A stretch of 64,000 nucleotides of DNA from Mesostigma viride (GCA_009746045.1 RPFO01000256.1:1138196-1202195); one strand, 5' to 3'. Shown: positions 45,591 through 57,819, counted from the first letter of the stretch. The notes: generated by a model not told the origin, from the letters alone. Numbers and translations are program-made.

Positions 45591-46444
45591 TGTCAGAAGT
45601 TTTACCGTTTTGTGCCACAGGCTCGCATTTTTATCAGTGCAGGCTTGGGCCACTTGCTCAGATAGCTTTCGATGATGCCCTGCAGCTAGCGTAATTTAAT
45701 TATGGCCTATTCATATTTTCATGTACGCGTCGACGTTGTGCGTCATTAATAATTGCACACGTTATTAGACGCATGAATAAGGCCTAGATAATTAACGTAG
45801 GCCTTGTGGTTGTTCGATAGTAATTTTTTCAGTCAGTACTTTCGGTTAATTCTGCCGACAGTTAGTTACGCCGGCGCTGGTATTAATTTACTAGCTATGT
45901 TCAGGCCGGCGGACAATGTTCGGAAATATTCTGTGACGTAACTCACACTTGGGTCTGTTTTTCGACCAAGTGTGTACTGCAGTACCGGCGCCGCGCCGCT
46001 GAATCATTTGTTGACTGCTGAGTGACTTGAGTTCTGAGCTAAGTGCTGAAGCACCGCATGGTGAAAGAAACCAAACATACATGGTAGAGTAACCTAGCGC
46101 GGCGCTATTCGCCCCTTGTCCTTGGTGTATGTGTGTACCAAGTGTATGCATGCATGAATGTGCATCCGACGCTCATACCTTGCGCCGCCACCAATCCTAC
46201 GGCCAAGAATATTGCGTTGAGGTTTGCCTAGCAACATAGCACATTTAACCTTGTGACTTTTGCTCCTCTTCCTTAAGCAAGCCAAGTGACCAAGAAGGCT
46301 GGCCCTAGACATGGTGGCCGCCTCAGATTATTAATGTTTAATCAACGAATGGAATATGAATACTAATTCCTAATGTGATAAACATTTCCTCAAGTACTAG
46401 GCTGCAAGAAAGATCAGGTTACTCCAATACCTGGTTATTTGACA
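45591..46444 (+). repeat. 3' LTR of the TR-GAG element
   Basis: Preceded by a short polypurine tract; followed by the ATGGT duplication. Confidence 0.9.
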
Positions 46445-47764
46445 ATGGTCGCACTCATGGTCGCTAAATGATCGCTATGGGTTTACATTGTGCTCAGACT
46501 ATTCTACACTCATCTAAGACTATTGTACACCTGTCATCTCACCCTCAAGTGTATTTGCTGCACATGCTTCATGTGTGGCCATCATGTAGGCCCCTTTATT
46601 CCCAAGTCCCACTGAGGACTTATGCCCGCGTGACGCAATCTAAGTGAAATAAATAATTGAAAACCAATTAGTACCCTTTGTAAAGCCTGTTAATGAATGT
46701 GCGGTGACCGCCCCCAACCATAGCAGCCATGGGATGAAACTAGGTGAATTTAGTGAATGCGTCACTCGAGCATAAATAATTAAATTAAATTATAACATTT
46801 TGTTGTCTCCTCAAGATAACATGACTCCGTTGGGATATCATGTAGCACATATTCCTTGCTGGATGGATGGAGGTGGGCAAAGCCGCGAAACCGAGCTAAT
46901 CTAACTCTAAGCTAATCTAATCTAGAAAACCCTAGCTACTCTACTCAGCAAAGTGCCCCTTCCTCTTGGGGGGATCATGGGGGCTTGCCCACAGGGGCTG
47001 GCGTGTGAGCCTGGACAATCCTCTTCCACCTCTTCTTGTTCTGCATAAAAGTTCAAGCAAGAGCATACATAACATTTGGGTCTTGATAACTAAACAAAAC
47101 AATAATTACATGTGCTGGCTAGTGACCTCATGAGCATGCTGTGCTAACATGCACACATGACACCTAGCTGAATCAATTAATTAATCATCACGTGCATGGC
47201 TACGTGCAAATTAAAAATGTTGCCCCTACTTGAATCTGTGTTGCCGACCCGTACCCCACAACCCATACCCCACCACCCAGGCACCCACTGATCACAGAGA
47301 TTTATGCTCATGTGCATTCGTGATTGCCCCCCCCCCAGGAGGACTTCAGGGGCGCTTTGCTGATCGAGTAGAGTAGCTAGGATTTTATAGATTAGTTTAG
47401 AGATAGCTTAGTTAGGTTTCGCGGCTTCGCCTGGACCCCCATCAATCAAGCAAGGGAATACATGCTACACGATCTCCCAACGGAGTCATGTTATAATTTA
47501 ATTTAATGCGTGATTGATGCGGTTATGTCGATCATAACCGCATTTAATTAAACTTGATCATGTCGATCAAGTTTAATTAATTAATCAAAATAGGGCAGGT
47601 TGTGCTGTCCCAATAATTTTGTGAGTTAAAAATTAAATTAAATTAAATTATAACATGCCGCCGTGGGGAGGTCATGTAGCACATATTCCATGATGGATGG
47701 GGTGAAGGAAGCCGCGTGATCGAACTATACTAACTCTAAGCTATCTAGAAAAAACCTAACTACG
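46445..47764. other. LINE tail relics and two perfect hairpins
   Basis: 46840-47045 resembles the 3' end of the LINE at 47700-47830 (shared CTAACTCTAAGCTA, AAGCCGCG and AATCTTCTTCCACC-like segments). Hairpins: 47517-47527 with 47533-47543 (11 bp, loop TCGAT) and 47544-47559 with 47565-47580 (16 bp, loop ATGTC). An inverted AACGGAGTCATGTTATAATTTAA (about 47479) and its inverse (about 47637-47660) flank them. No gene. Confidence 0.55.
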
Positions 47765-48727
47765 CTACTCATCAAAACGCCGCCTCCGCTTGGGGGGAGG
47801 TGGCTTGCCCACAGGGTCGGGCGTGTGCGCCTTGACAATCTTCTTCCACCGCGTCTTGTCCTGCATGACAGTCCAAAGACGGGAGAGAGAGTGGATGCGG
47901 TGCTCAAACTGGGCTGGGACCACTAGGTCGTCCAGCAACATCTGAACGTAGTTCGTGACAGGTTTCCCTACCCGTTTGGGAATGTCCTCTGGGCCAGGCC
48001 AGTTCAGAATGTGCCGCCCTGGCTGGCCAAGCCGCTGGGGGCCGGTCAGACCGAGGGTGGTGTCGACCTGGCTGGTGCGGGCAAGGTGTCCTACAAATGC
48101 TATCCTACGCTGCCTAATCTCGTCCGAAACACGAGGCATGCCATGATACAAAGATTCTGATGACGGACGCTCGGAAAAACCTACGTTAAGGACCTGTCGG
48201 AGCATCCTGTAAACCGTGCCGTCTAGCCGAGCTGCCAGCTTGGGTGGGAGGGTCCACGCCTCGGCTCCATACGTGAGCACCGTGAGGACGAGGACCTTGA
48301 AGAGCATGCGCTTGCGGTGCCCGCTCAGGCCCTGCGAGCGCCAGTAGGGTGTGAGCGAACGGAGCTTGGCCCAGGCAAGGCCGATGCGGGTGTCCACATC
48401 GTCGGCGGTGTCAGGAAGCCAGCTCCCCAACAGCTTGAAGCGGTCGCGGAACGGGACCTCCGTCCCGTCGAGCAGGCGCGGCAGCGGTGGTTTACTGGAG
48501 GCCCCAATCACCATCGCCTCGGTTTTGACACTAATCTCCAACCCCACCGCCCGCGCCTCCAGGCCCAGGCAGTCCAGCCAGGTCTGAATGTGCTCGGGAC
48601 TCTCGATGAGGGTGGTATCATCCGCATAAATCAGGTCGGCAAGGCGGTAACCAGGTCTAACCCCGCCGTGCTCTTTCACGTTAAGGATGTCCAAACCTGG
48701 CTCGAACCCTTTGTGAGTTATATCCAC
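47765..48727 (-). pseudogene. LINE reverse transcriptase, 5'-truncated
   Basis: Contains LADLIYADDTTLIE (catalytic YADD), LLGSWLP, VLTYGAEAWTLP and FVGHLARTSQVD, matching the C-terminal half of the LINE at 53939-56245. The N-terminal RT part and the endonuclease are missing. The 3' tail extends left to about 47640. Confidence 0.75.
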
Positions 48728-49503
48728 TCAAACTGTAGCCCCATCCCCTTTCCATACCCGTGACGCAGTCTAGGTGACATTCATTCATCCATTACGTGTA
48801 GTACGTGTATGGACATTCATTACTTCATACACTAATTAATTACTTGCTTACTTATTCATTAACTAATATACTCGCGTTAATCAAATAATCAATTAGTCAT
48901 ACCTCATGCTTCATTATCCACTCAGTTTCTAGTGACAGGGTTGCAGGTACCACGGCCCGAATCACTATGCTTACCAAATTTGGTAACATGGGGAGCCCAC
49001 ACCGACTGTAGAGCGGTAAGGCCAAATATGGAGGGATAAGAACATGGAGAGCTGCATAACCTAGATCATTAGCTAGCACATGGAACACTACTACCTACAA
49101 TACACATGACATGAAGCCACCATAGCTAACAAGCCTGGGCAACGTGATCGACATAAAGGCAGGTGTTTGGTCAGTTAGCTCTTCAGTTTATAGCTCCAAG
49201 CTCCACCAACTGCTGGACTCTCACGGATTTGTAGCAGTGTCGGCCCGCATGCCTAGTCAACGCCGGCATGAATAATCAGGACTGGAACCTCGGATGATGG
49301 CCAATGCTGAGATGTCCGCTGTCTGTGTCCACACAATCAGACATGCAAGGAGGGCAAAAAATCAACCTAGAAATGACCAACATGCGTGTGCACACACACA
49401 TGCACGCATACAAAGGAATGTCAAGCTATGGGCGAAACATGCTTCTTTCTTTTTGCCTATTCTGTTAACTTGCATGCAAATGTACACGCAAAAAGAAAAC
49501 TTG
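48728..49503. other. non-coding stretch before the microsatellite
   Basis: AT-rich, with ATTAATTACTTGCTTAC runs and no supported gene. Confidence 0.5.
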
Positions 49504-50153
49504 GGAGGGAGGGAGGGAGGGAGGGAGGGAGGGAGGGAGGGAGGGAGGGAGGGAGGGAGGGAGGGAGGGAGGGAGGGAGGGAGGGAGGAGGGAGGGAGGG
49601 AGGGAGGGAGGGAGGGAGGGAGGGAGGGAGGGAGGGGGGAGGGAGGGAGGGAGGGAGGGAGGAGGGAGGGAGGGAGGAGGAGGGAGGAGGGAGGGAGGGA
49701 GGGAGGGAGGGAGGGAGGGAGGGAGGGAGGGAGGGAGGGAGGGAGGGAGGGAGGGAGGAGGGAGGGAGGGAGGGAGGGAGGGAGGGAGGGAGGGAGGGAG
49801 GGGGAGGGAGGGAGGGAGGGAGGAGGGAGGGAGGGAGGGGGAGGGAGGGGGAGGGAGGGAGGAGGAGGGAGGGAGGGAGGGAGGGAGGAGGGAGGGAGGG
49901 AGGGAGGGAGGGAGGGAGGGAGGGAGGAGGGAGGGAGGGAGGGAGGGAGGGAGGGAGGGAGGGAGGGAGGGAGGGAGGAGGAGGGAGGGAGGGAGGGAGG
50001 GAGGGAGGGAGGGAGGAGGGAGGGAGGGGAGGGAGGGAGGAGGGAGGGAGGAGGGAGGGAGGGAGGGAGGGAGGGAGGGAGGAGGGAGGGAGGGAGGGAG
50101 GAGGGAGGGAGGGAGGGAGGGAGGGAGGGAGGGAGGGAGGGAGGGAGGGAGCT
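49504..50153. repeat. GGGA microsatellite, about 650 bp
   Basis: Near-uninterrupted (GGGA)n with occasional GGA or GGGG variants. The apparent Gly/Arg/Glu-rich open frames here are artefacts of the repeat. Confidence 0.95.
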
Positions 50154-52727
50154 CAGCCTCCAGATTCTTAGGGTCGAGTGCTTGTTAACAGCACGCTATT
50201 GACTGAGTACAGCGGGGTTGTGCCGAACATCTCGAGTGCATCCCCTGGTTGCAGGCTTATTAACCGGCCACTGCCCTTTCTCTACACACATGCGCCACCA
50301 AGCCCCATGGCATGGCGCTAAAATCTCCAGCAAAAATACTGGAATCTAGAAAATAAGGTAGTAAGTAAGCTCTCTAATAATTACCCGCGTTACTTTTTTC
50401 TAGTTACGGGGGTTAAAAGTCACAACAAGAAGACATTTTGGATGGCAGACCGCAGGCACCCCCGCACACTTATGCATCACCACATGCCCTACAACGAGAA
50501 GAACACCGCCTGATTCTGATAAGCGGGTTACGATCACAAAAACGGAAAGGAATCATTAGTTCACATTGCAGTGACACTAGGCGCAGGGGCTGTAATAACT
50601 TCGGCTCATAATGTGAACATCGGGAACGGGCCGATAAGGCTGCGTCTTCTCAACGCACATGCTATGCCGGGCGAGGAATGTGATGACGAGTACGGGCTGG
50701 CAAGTGGGGTTGTTCAGCAAGGCGAAACAAGTCTTCATGTTATTATGCGCCACTTGAACAGGAACCCAAATAAAGGTTTTGTGGGCGCAACGCCTCACCT
50801 AAGGCAGACATCCAAACGATGCCGTTGACCAACCGCTAGGGAAATTGCGAGAAGGGCCACCAGCACACCCTGCCTGCTGCTGTTCAAGCAGCAAATTAAA
50901 TGCTGCCGGGACGGGCCGGCGCGGCCATGAAATCTGCGAATCATGAGCTCGTTGTCGCAGTGGATGTCAACAGCCGGCTCCCCCCCCGCGTCGAGCACGA
51001 AAGGCGAACAGGAATTTGAAAGCAAAAGATGACGGTCGCACATAGCAAACCTACCCGCCCCTGCGCAGCTTACAAGTTTATTCCAGGAACTGATCTTAAT
51101 TACAACATATTTCGCCTTTTCGTCGTGCCGATTCAGATGTTGCACACACCGGTAAACCAGTCATCTAGTTACAAGAAGCGTAAAGAGGAATAAATGTAGA
51201 GGGTGCCACGAACTTGAGTGCCAGCGAGCTCGAGTCTGGCTAGTAGCATCACAATTCAACGATGTCCTCCATGGTCGTGACTCGTGACTCGTCGCTCCAA
51301 CTTGTGAAATTTGTGATCTAGGTAAACCTGTCACAGCTGTTTTTAATTTACGCGCCAAAGCTCGCGCCAAACATGGACACAGGCGCGTAGGGCCGTAGCT
51401 GGCGCGCAATGCTCCTCGTCGGCGCAGCGCTTTGTTGGGTGCTGAAACTGCAAGTGCGGTAATGCGCCGGACCTCCGCACTCGTCCCCGCACAAGAGTTT
51501 TCTTCATCCTGGCCCGAATAGGAGCTTCCCATGCTTAAGTTGCGGTCGCCCCCCAAACTTCGGCGCCGCAACTTAAAGCGGGAAAGCAACCTTAAGAAAC
51601 GCAACTTAACGCGGGAATGACTGTACTTTTTCGCGTACAACGTGCATTCCGGAAAACGACGACCTGGCCATGGCGGCTTGCGCCCACGCATGGCATTTAC
51701 GTTTTCGTTCGAATTTTCTGACCAAAGTCAGGAAATTGATTTTATACGTCCTAAAGATGATACAGGCCAATTTTTGGTTCGCGGGAATGCCATTTGATAG
51801 GTGTCGGCAGCGTTCTTGCTGGAAAAAACTGCGATCAGGCCGGACGATAGAAACGTTGACAGCAATACCTTTCCGGCGTATTTTAAAGGATATATTGGTT
51901 TCTTTGTACTTTTTATGATACATGGTAGTCGTAAACGTGCAAGGGTGGCCAGAAATCGCCGAATCCAGCGACCACGCTGCACAACTTTGGTGTGCCGAAA
52001 TGCGCCATTTTGCGGCCACCGCCTGGGCCAAGGTAACGCCATCCATGCCTGGTAAAGCTTAATCATCGTTTTCCTATCGATTTTTGACGTTTATATATAC
52101 GTTCTAGCTTGTGTAGCACATTCTTTTTGCATTATTCATGCTCTTTCTTGACCCTGGCCTGGCCCCTTTCTAAAACACCCTTCTTAGATGCTTCCCTCAG
52201 TCAGTTGACCTGCCACAGGGTGATGGTGATAAGTTTTAGAGGCTGTATGGGTTTGAATACCTCCATATATGTTTGTTATACATTTCCCACACACATATTG
52301 CATGAGTGTGAGGCAGTTGGCTGGTCTCTGTGGCATCATCAAGCATGTAACCGGTGAGTAGAAGCTTCCCATTGTCAGCATGTGACACCAGGTGTGCTGG
52401 CCATCACCTGGCAAGCTATAGCAGCTTAAGCCTAGTTTATCCTTGCTAGGGCAAGCTGAAATAGGCTTAAAATCACTAGTTTGTTGGTGGCTGCCTCCTA
52501 GAATGCATGCCTTGCGTAGGGTATCCGTACCACGTTACCTACGTGCATGGACAAGGTGGCACCTGCACATAGGTGCCATGTAAGGGCAGTGTGATGATGC
52601 AGTTATGTTTCCCCATCATTGTGGAAGGGAAATGTATTGTGTGGCATGGTTGGGGGCCATATTAGTAGGTATTAGTAGGTAGTATGCCCACTCCTACCCC
52701 CTTGGTTGCTTTTTACCAACGGTACCC
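50154..52727. other. non-coding stretch with an inverted dispersed repeat
   Basis: No supported gene. About 51505-51625 contains AGAGTTTTCTTCATCCTGGC and GGAGCTTCCCATGCTTAAG, found inverted at 41583-41680. The rest is unremarkable. Confidence 0.5.
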
Positions 52728-53100
52728 CTATGGGCTGTACTGGGTGTAACTGCTGGTATACCCACCCAAATGATGACCCCAGTGGCTCAAACTGTTCAGC
52801 AACTAATTGTTTATCATCCCTGAAGTGGTAGGTGCCTAGCTCTTACAACATAATTCAAAATGCACATTCTACCAAAAATGAAAACGCTCGTCTTGACCCC
52901 CCTGACTTTGACGGCAGTTATACATGGCCTACCCTGCATATATGTAAGGTTGTGATATACCAACCCGAAGGGCAACTCATGGACATGCTTGGCCCCCAAG
53001 GACAGCCATTGGATATGGGTGGGTTGGATGGCATCTGGTTTGCAAAATTGTGAAGTTACAGCCGATGCATCGGCAGTATTTCTGCCCATTTAGGGGTTAA
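52728..53100. mobile_element. piggyBac relic (end fragment)
   Basis: Matches, in inverse orientation, 15149-15310 joined to 15786-15990 of the intact piggyBac, including CCCATTTAGGGGTTAA at its right end (TTAA 53097-53100). It lacks the LINE insertion present there, and has no transposase. Probably a non-autonomous or decayed copy. Confidence 0.8.
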
Positions 53101-53938
53101 GAATTTAGCCATGCTATGCCATGCAGAGAGATGCTCTCTGTCGAGAAGCCATGCCCTAGCTCTTGTATAGCCATGATGACCTTCCTCCCCCGTGCCAGGA
53201 TCCCCCCCTTAGGCGGGTTGAACCTGAGACAGCATGGTGGTGCGGGTGCCTTGGTGCACCTAGAGCACGGGTAGCTTACATTCCCACCCTTGCATGAAGT
53301 AGCCTAGGATGTATTAAAAGCCATATGCCCCTTCTCAGGGATATGTGCTACATTGACTCCCAACGGAGTGATGTTGATAATTAATTAATTAATTAACTAA
53401 TTATGCTGATCTTCCCCCCCATGACAGGCTCCCCTTAGCTGGGCATAGCTTGAAGATCATGCATGGGGCTGCAAGTGCCCTGGTGCACCTAGAGCAAGGG
53501 TCGTTTACATTCCCACCCTTGCAGGAAGTAGCTTAGAATGTATGATACGGCCATATGCCCCTTCTCTGGGCTATGTGCTACATATACTCCCAACGGAGTT
53601 ATGTTCCTAATTCACTAATTACCCTAGGGGTCCTAGCTGTCTGGCGTGCTTCCCGCGTGTTTGCAAACGCGGGCGCTTCCCCACAGGAGGGGGTTCGTTG
53701 TCCTCTATGACCTGGGCCCACTTGGCCTTGTCCATCATCTTCTTCCAAATCACGGAGAGGCCTTAATTAGACTCGTGCTCCCGTTGGGGAGTCACGGAGC
53801 ATTAACCCCGATGGATGGATGGATGGGTGCAAACAGTCCTACTGGTCTAATCTATCTACATCGGCTACATACTACATCTATCTAACAGCATTCTAACTAC
53901 AACATCTATCTAGGCAGCCGCACGCTGCCCTAGGGGAG
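53101..53938. other. LINE tail fragments
   Basis: Contains repeated tail sequence (TGTGCTACAT.GACTCCCAACGGAG at about 53346 and 53575), and 53639-53762 resembles the 3' end of the LINE that follows, interrupted by a second tail type starting ACTCGTGCTCCCGTTGGGGA at about 53770. No intact gene. Confidence 0.55.
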
Positions 53939-56245
53939 CTATCTGGCGTGCCTCCCGCGGGATTGCACACGCACGCGGGCGCTTCCCCACTGGGGGGGCT
54001 CGTTGTCCTCTATGACCTGGGCCCACTTGGCCTTGTCCATCATCTTCTTCCAAATCACGGAGAGGCCTAGGCCCCCCATGTCCTCTACTAGCTGTTCTTT
54101 GAAGGTGCGGGCCTTGCGGCGTCTAACATCACTGGGCCCAGCCCACGTCAGGAGGTGCCGGCCAGGCTGGGCTGGTCGCAGTCCTGCGGGGGGGCCACGT
54201 GAGGTGTCTACCTGGTTGGTGCGAGCTAGGTGCCCTACTAGCTGCAGGCGGCGTTGCTTAATGGTGCTGGTGATATAGGGCATGCCCTGGTACAGGTCCT
54301 CATTGCGGACATGAGCAGCATATCCTACTCTGAAAATGGAACGCAGCATGCTGGTGACCGCGCCGTCCAGCTTGCGGGCCAGGTCGGCGGTGAGGGTCCA
54401 CGTCTCGGCGCCATACGTGAGAACAGGAAGGACGAGGACCTTGAACAGGTCCTGTTTCTCGATCTTGCCCAGGGGCTTGCGCCACAGGGCCCGGTACTGG
54501 CGTAAAGCGTGCCAGGCGAGGGAGATGCGATGGTCCACATCAACCTCGCAGCTGGGGAGCAGGCTGCCCAGCAGCTTAACGCGGTCCCGATACAGGACTC
54601 GAGAGCCGTCTAGGAGATAGAGGGGCGGCGGTGAGTTGGTGAGCCCAACCGCCAGGGCCTCTGTCTTCTTGCTGACCTCAAGCCCCACTGCACGGGCCTC
54701 GAGAGCCAGGCAGTCAAGCCATGTCTGCACGTGCTCAGTGTCCTCGAAGAGGGTGGTGTCGTCTGCGTAAATGATGTCTGCTAGCCGAATCTCCGTGTCC
54801 GCACCGCCATGCCAGAATTTGTTAGCAACCTGCACTCCTGGTTCCCTGCCCACGATGCGGGCAAATCGCTTGCGCGCCTGAATCATTACGTATTCGACAA
54901 CAATAATGAACAGGTAGGGCGACAGCACGCAGCCCTGCCACACACCCTTCTGTAAAGGGCATGGGGGCGTGGTCCCGTAAGAAGTGCGCACCGAAGTGGT
55001 GGACCCTTCATACAGGTTGCGGATGACAGCAATCAGGGGGCGGGGGATCCGGAACAACTCGAGGATGTCCCAAAGCGCAGGCCAGAAAACCGAATCGAAG
55101 GCTTTGATGAAGTCCACCAGCACAAGGTGCAAAGGGGACTCACCAGGCTGAAGGCGTTGCAGTTCCTCCACCAGTCGGCGAGTAGCGAAGAGCGCCTGTA
55201 CTGTGTTGCGACCTGAACGGAAGCCGTGCTGAGTCTCGCTGAGGTGACCGTCCAGGGCCGTGCGCAGGCGGTTCAGGATGAGCCGCATAAGAAGCTTGAG
55301 GGGGGCACTTTGAATGCACACCCCTCTGTAGTTGCCGGGGTCGGCAGGCGACCCCTTGTTCTTGTACAGCATCGTGCGAAAACTGTGTTGCCAGGCCGCT
55401 GGAGGTGGTTGCGACGACAGCAGAAGGCGGTTGCAGATGTCCCGGAAGAGCAGCATAACACCTGTGTCCTCGAATTCGGCTGCAAGTTTTACAACTGCGG
55501 CCGGAATCTCGTCAGAGCCGGTGGCTGCGTCATAACGCAGGCGCTGGACCGCCTCCGTGACCTCGCGAGAGGTGAAAGGAGGCATGTCAGACGGGTCGCC
55601 AAGTGGGCCGACCAGCGGGGGGACTAGGTAGTCCGCCGCTGACCTAGGCGGGGCCGGGGGCCCAGCGGGGCCGGCCAGGGCGGCCGGGCGGGCGGCGGCG
55701 GCTGGGAGCAGGGGTGGGGGCGGCGCAGCTGTCCCCACGACCTCGGCCGTGGCCGTGGCCCAGGTACGAAGCCGCTTGGCTGGGGCGCCGGGGACGTCGT
55801 GGCGGTGGGGCCGGCCGAGGCCGTCCGGGTGCCCGAGGCGCTTGTACCAGAACCAGGCCCCCTTGCCGTCGTGCTTCTGCTGGCAGCTGCGCAGGTCCTT
55901 GACCATCTGCTGAGCATCTGCCTTCTCAGCCTGCTCGTAGGCGGCCCTCAGAGCTGCTTGCAGCCCAGGTTTGGCGATCGGATCTCTGTTGCGGCGGAGC
56001 ATCTGCCTGGCGGCGACCACTGTCGGTGCGTGACGGTGGACAGCAAGCTGCCGCGCGGAGGCAAGGTGGGGAGGGTGCGGGCAGCCAGGCGATACTTGGC
56101 GGCGACACCACGGAGGATCACTGAAATATCCCCCGGCGGCGGAATGGCGTGTAACTGCTGTCGGCTGCCCCGGCGTCGAATACGGCCAGGAAATCATCCC
56201 TGTGCGACATAGCGGCCTGCTCTGCTGCTGACATCTTGTCGGCAT
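53939..56245 (-). CDS. LINE reverse transcriptase (ORF2, C-terminal part)
   Basis: About 700 coherent residues after the first 70, which come from the wrong frame. RT motifs: LVLVDFIKAFDSVFWPALWD (motif A), SETQHGFRSGRNTVQA, PLQKGVWQGCVLSPYLF and DIIYADDTTLFEDTEH (catalytic YADD). The C-terminus has VLTYGAETWTL and RRLQLVGHLARTNQVD. It would copy the LINE RNA at the target site. Joined to the endonuclease gene by a frame change near 56120. Confidence 0.88.
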   Translation of the reverse strand: MPTRCQQQSRPLCRTGMISWPYSTPGQPTAVTRHSAAGGYFSDPPWCRRQVSPGCPHPPHLASARQLAVHRHAPTVVAARQMLRRNRDPIAKPGLQAALRAAYEQAEKADAQQMVKDLRSCQQKHDGKGAWFWYKRLGHPDGLGRPHRHDVPGAPAKRLRTWATATAEVVGTAAPPPPLLPAAAARPAALAGPAGPPAPPRSAADYLVPPLVGPLGDPSDMPPFTSREVTEAVQRLRYDAATGSDEIPAAVVKLAAEFEDTGVMLLFRDICNRLLLSSQPPPAAWQHSFRTMLYKNKGSPADPGNYRGVCIQSAPLKLLMRLILNRLRTALDGHLSETQHGFRSGRNTVQALFATRRLVEELQRLQPGESPLHLVLVDFIKAFDSVFWPALWDILELFRIPRPLIAVIRNLYEGSTTSVRTSYGTTPPCPLQKGVWQGCVLSPYLFIIVVEYVMIQARKRFARIVGREPGVQVANKFWHGGADTEIRLADIIYADDTTLFEDTEHVQTWLDCLALEARAVGLEVSKKTEALAVGLTNSPPPLYLLDGSRVLYRDRVKLLGSLLPSCEVDVDHRISLAWHALRQYRALWRKPLGKIEKQDLFKVLVLPVLTYGAETWTLTADLARKLDGAVTSMLRSIFRVGYAAHVRNEDLYQGMPYITSTIKQRRLQLVGHLARTNQVDTSRGPPAGLRPAQPGRHLLTWAGPSDVRRRKARTFKEQLVEDMGGLGLSVIWKKMMDKAKWAQVIEDNEPPQWGSARVRVQSRGRHAR

Positions 56246-57101
56246 CCTTCAGCACAATCCGGAGCACTTTCAGATCTGGCTGAGGTGCCAGCTGTCGCGA
56301 CGGTTTCACCCCAGGAAACCGCAATCTGATGCGAGCGAGCACGAGACGATGATCAGATTCCACCGTGCTGACAGAATCTTGCAGGACGCGAGCATCGACA
56401 ACTGAGGGGCGCTGAGCCCGACGTACGCAGACATAATCAAGGCACACCACCCGATCCGACGGCCCAAAAAAGGTGGCCAGCTGCTCAGCGGGGCGTGCGA
56501 AAGAAGCATTGCATGCAACCAGCGCAGATTCTGCCAGCAGATTCGCAAATAAAGGCGTGTTACCGTTGGCTGTCGTGTTGGTTGGGGAATACTGAGCGCC
56601 CCCAGTGCCAACTGGCAGCGTGGCGTTGGCGTCGAGCAGCATAACCAGGAAGTGCCGAGCTGGGATGTTGGCCTCCTCCTCCTTGAGGGCGTCGAAGAAG
56701 GCCTCACGTTCCGCCTGAGCTCGACCCGCATGTGGTGCATATCCCACGATAACGGTTAGCGTGTGGTGTGAATGGCCCTCAGTGGCCGAAAAAGTGGCCA
56801 CTAGCACACGCGGGGACCGCAGCACGATGGACTGGAGCTGCTCTGATGCTGCCGGCGAGCACAAGAGGCCCACACCACCTTGGCCCGGCGCGTCGCCGCC
56901 ACCATAGTGGAACCGCCAGCCTGCCCGCAGGTCGTCGACCAGCAGACCGTTGACCCCGTGCTGAGGGTCAACGGTGCGTCGGTGCTCCTGGACTCCAAGA
57001 ACAGCGATCTTGTTGTCGGCGCACAGGGCGATCAGCTCGTCGACGCGTTGGCGTGCTGGGGTGCCGCCGCTCGTAGAAGGATCTGCAGGGAGGGTGCGCA
57101 C
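56118..57101 (-). CDS. LINE APE-type endonuclease (ORF2, N-terminal part)
   Basis: Shows AVLGVQEHRRTV (catalytic Glu), GGVGLLCSP, FLVMLLDANATLP (Asp/Asn) and VESDHRLVLARI (SDH), the order of exonuclease-endonuclease-phosphatase domains. It nicks target DNA for target-primed reverse transcription. The frame ends near the start of the RT frame; an indel is likely. Confidence 0.85.
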   Translation of the reverse strand: MRTLPADPSTSGGTPARQRVDELIALCADNKIAVLGVQEHRRTVDPQHGVNGLLVDDLRAGWRFHYGGGDAPGQGGVGLLCSPAASEQLQSIVLRSPRVLVATFSATEGHSHHTLTVIVGYAPHAGRAQAEREAFFDALKEEEANIPARHFLVMLLDANATLPVGTGGAQYSPTNTTANGNTPLFANLLAESALVACNASFARPAEQLATFFGPSDRVVCLDYVCVRRAQRPSVVDARVLQDSVSTVESDHRLVLARIRLRFPGVKPSRQLAPQPDLKVLRIVLKDADKMSAAEQAAMSHRDDFLAVFDAGAADSSYTPFRRRGIFQ

Positions 57102-57102
57102 G

Positions 57103-57818
57103 TTAAAACTTGCAATACCAAGAATGGGCCGTTGCCCTATTAGCGGGGGGTGGGGGTGGGGGTGGGGGTGGAGAAGGGTAGTGCTGGAGGTGGGGGGGGG
57201 GGGGGGGGGGGTGGCGATTGGGGTTAATGCTTGTCAACGCATGGAGGCTTTCTTTCAGGACGGATATGCGTCGTCTCCGTCCTGGCTGGGGTCGCCGGCG
57301 TGTCGACTGGGCCTCATCCCGCTCAAGGCGGGCTAGGAGGCGTGTGAGGCTGGTAAATTGGCGGGAAGGTTGACCGTGGCGTGCCTGGCGACCTTGCATC
57401 CTGATCATGCTCGCACGGTGCGACATGAGGATGGAAAGGGGCTTGTTTATAAAGGCTGTGCCCAAAGCCTATTGTACCGCGAGGCCGCGAGGGTGTGCCC
57501 TTACCGGGCGCCATCCATACCCGGGACGTGCGTAGACGATGATGACGCAGCTGGGGCGGGCCTGGTACGGCCCGACTTGTGCCGCTTGTTAGGAGCCTGC
57601 GCCTCCGTGCGCTGGCCGTTGATGAAGAGCACGGGGGTGTCGTGGACGAGGCGGACGTAGACCTTCTGGCCTTCATTCCTGGCCATGATCGCCACGTCGC
57701 TGCCCAGCAGACCGTTCTTGATGACTAGCTGGGCCGGGGAGAGGAGGTCGTCGAGGCTCGGCGCGTTTCTCCCGCCTAGGAGCTTGCGGGCCTGGAGTAC
57801 CTTCACCTTGCTGGCCAC
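57103..57818 (-). pseudogene. 5' region of the LINE with a short ORF1-like frame
   Basis: 57501-57818 encodes about 105 residues (MASKVKVLQARKLLGG, then LVIKNGLLGSDVAIM, KVYVRLVHDTP), perhaps an ORF1 fragment. 57128-57215 is very G-rich with a run of about 20 G, able to form G-quadruplexes. Confidence 0.45.
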
Positions 57819-57819
57819 A

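Larger units (their letters stand above)
43113..46444 (+). mobile_element. gag-only LTR retrotransposon (TR-GAG type)
   Basis: 855- and 854-bp LTRs (43113-43967, 45591-46444), starting TGTCAG and ending TTTGACA, differ by about one base. The target duplication is ATGGT (43108-43112 and 46445-46449). A primer-binding-like TGGTATCGGGTTAGAAG follows the 5' LTR and a purine-rich CAAGGGGG lies before the 3' LTR. The interior carries a gag gene but no protease, integrase or RT, so it depends on another element. Confidence 0.92.

Noticed and set aside
49294-50202. 300-residue Gly/Arg/Glu-rich proteins
   Set aside because: Translation of the GGGA microsatellite.
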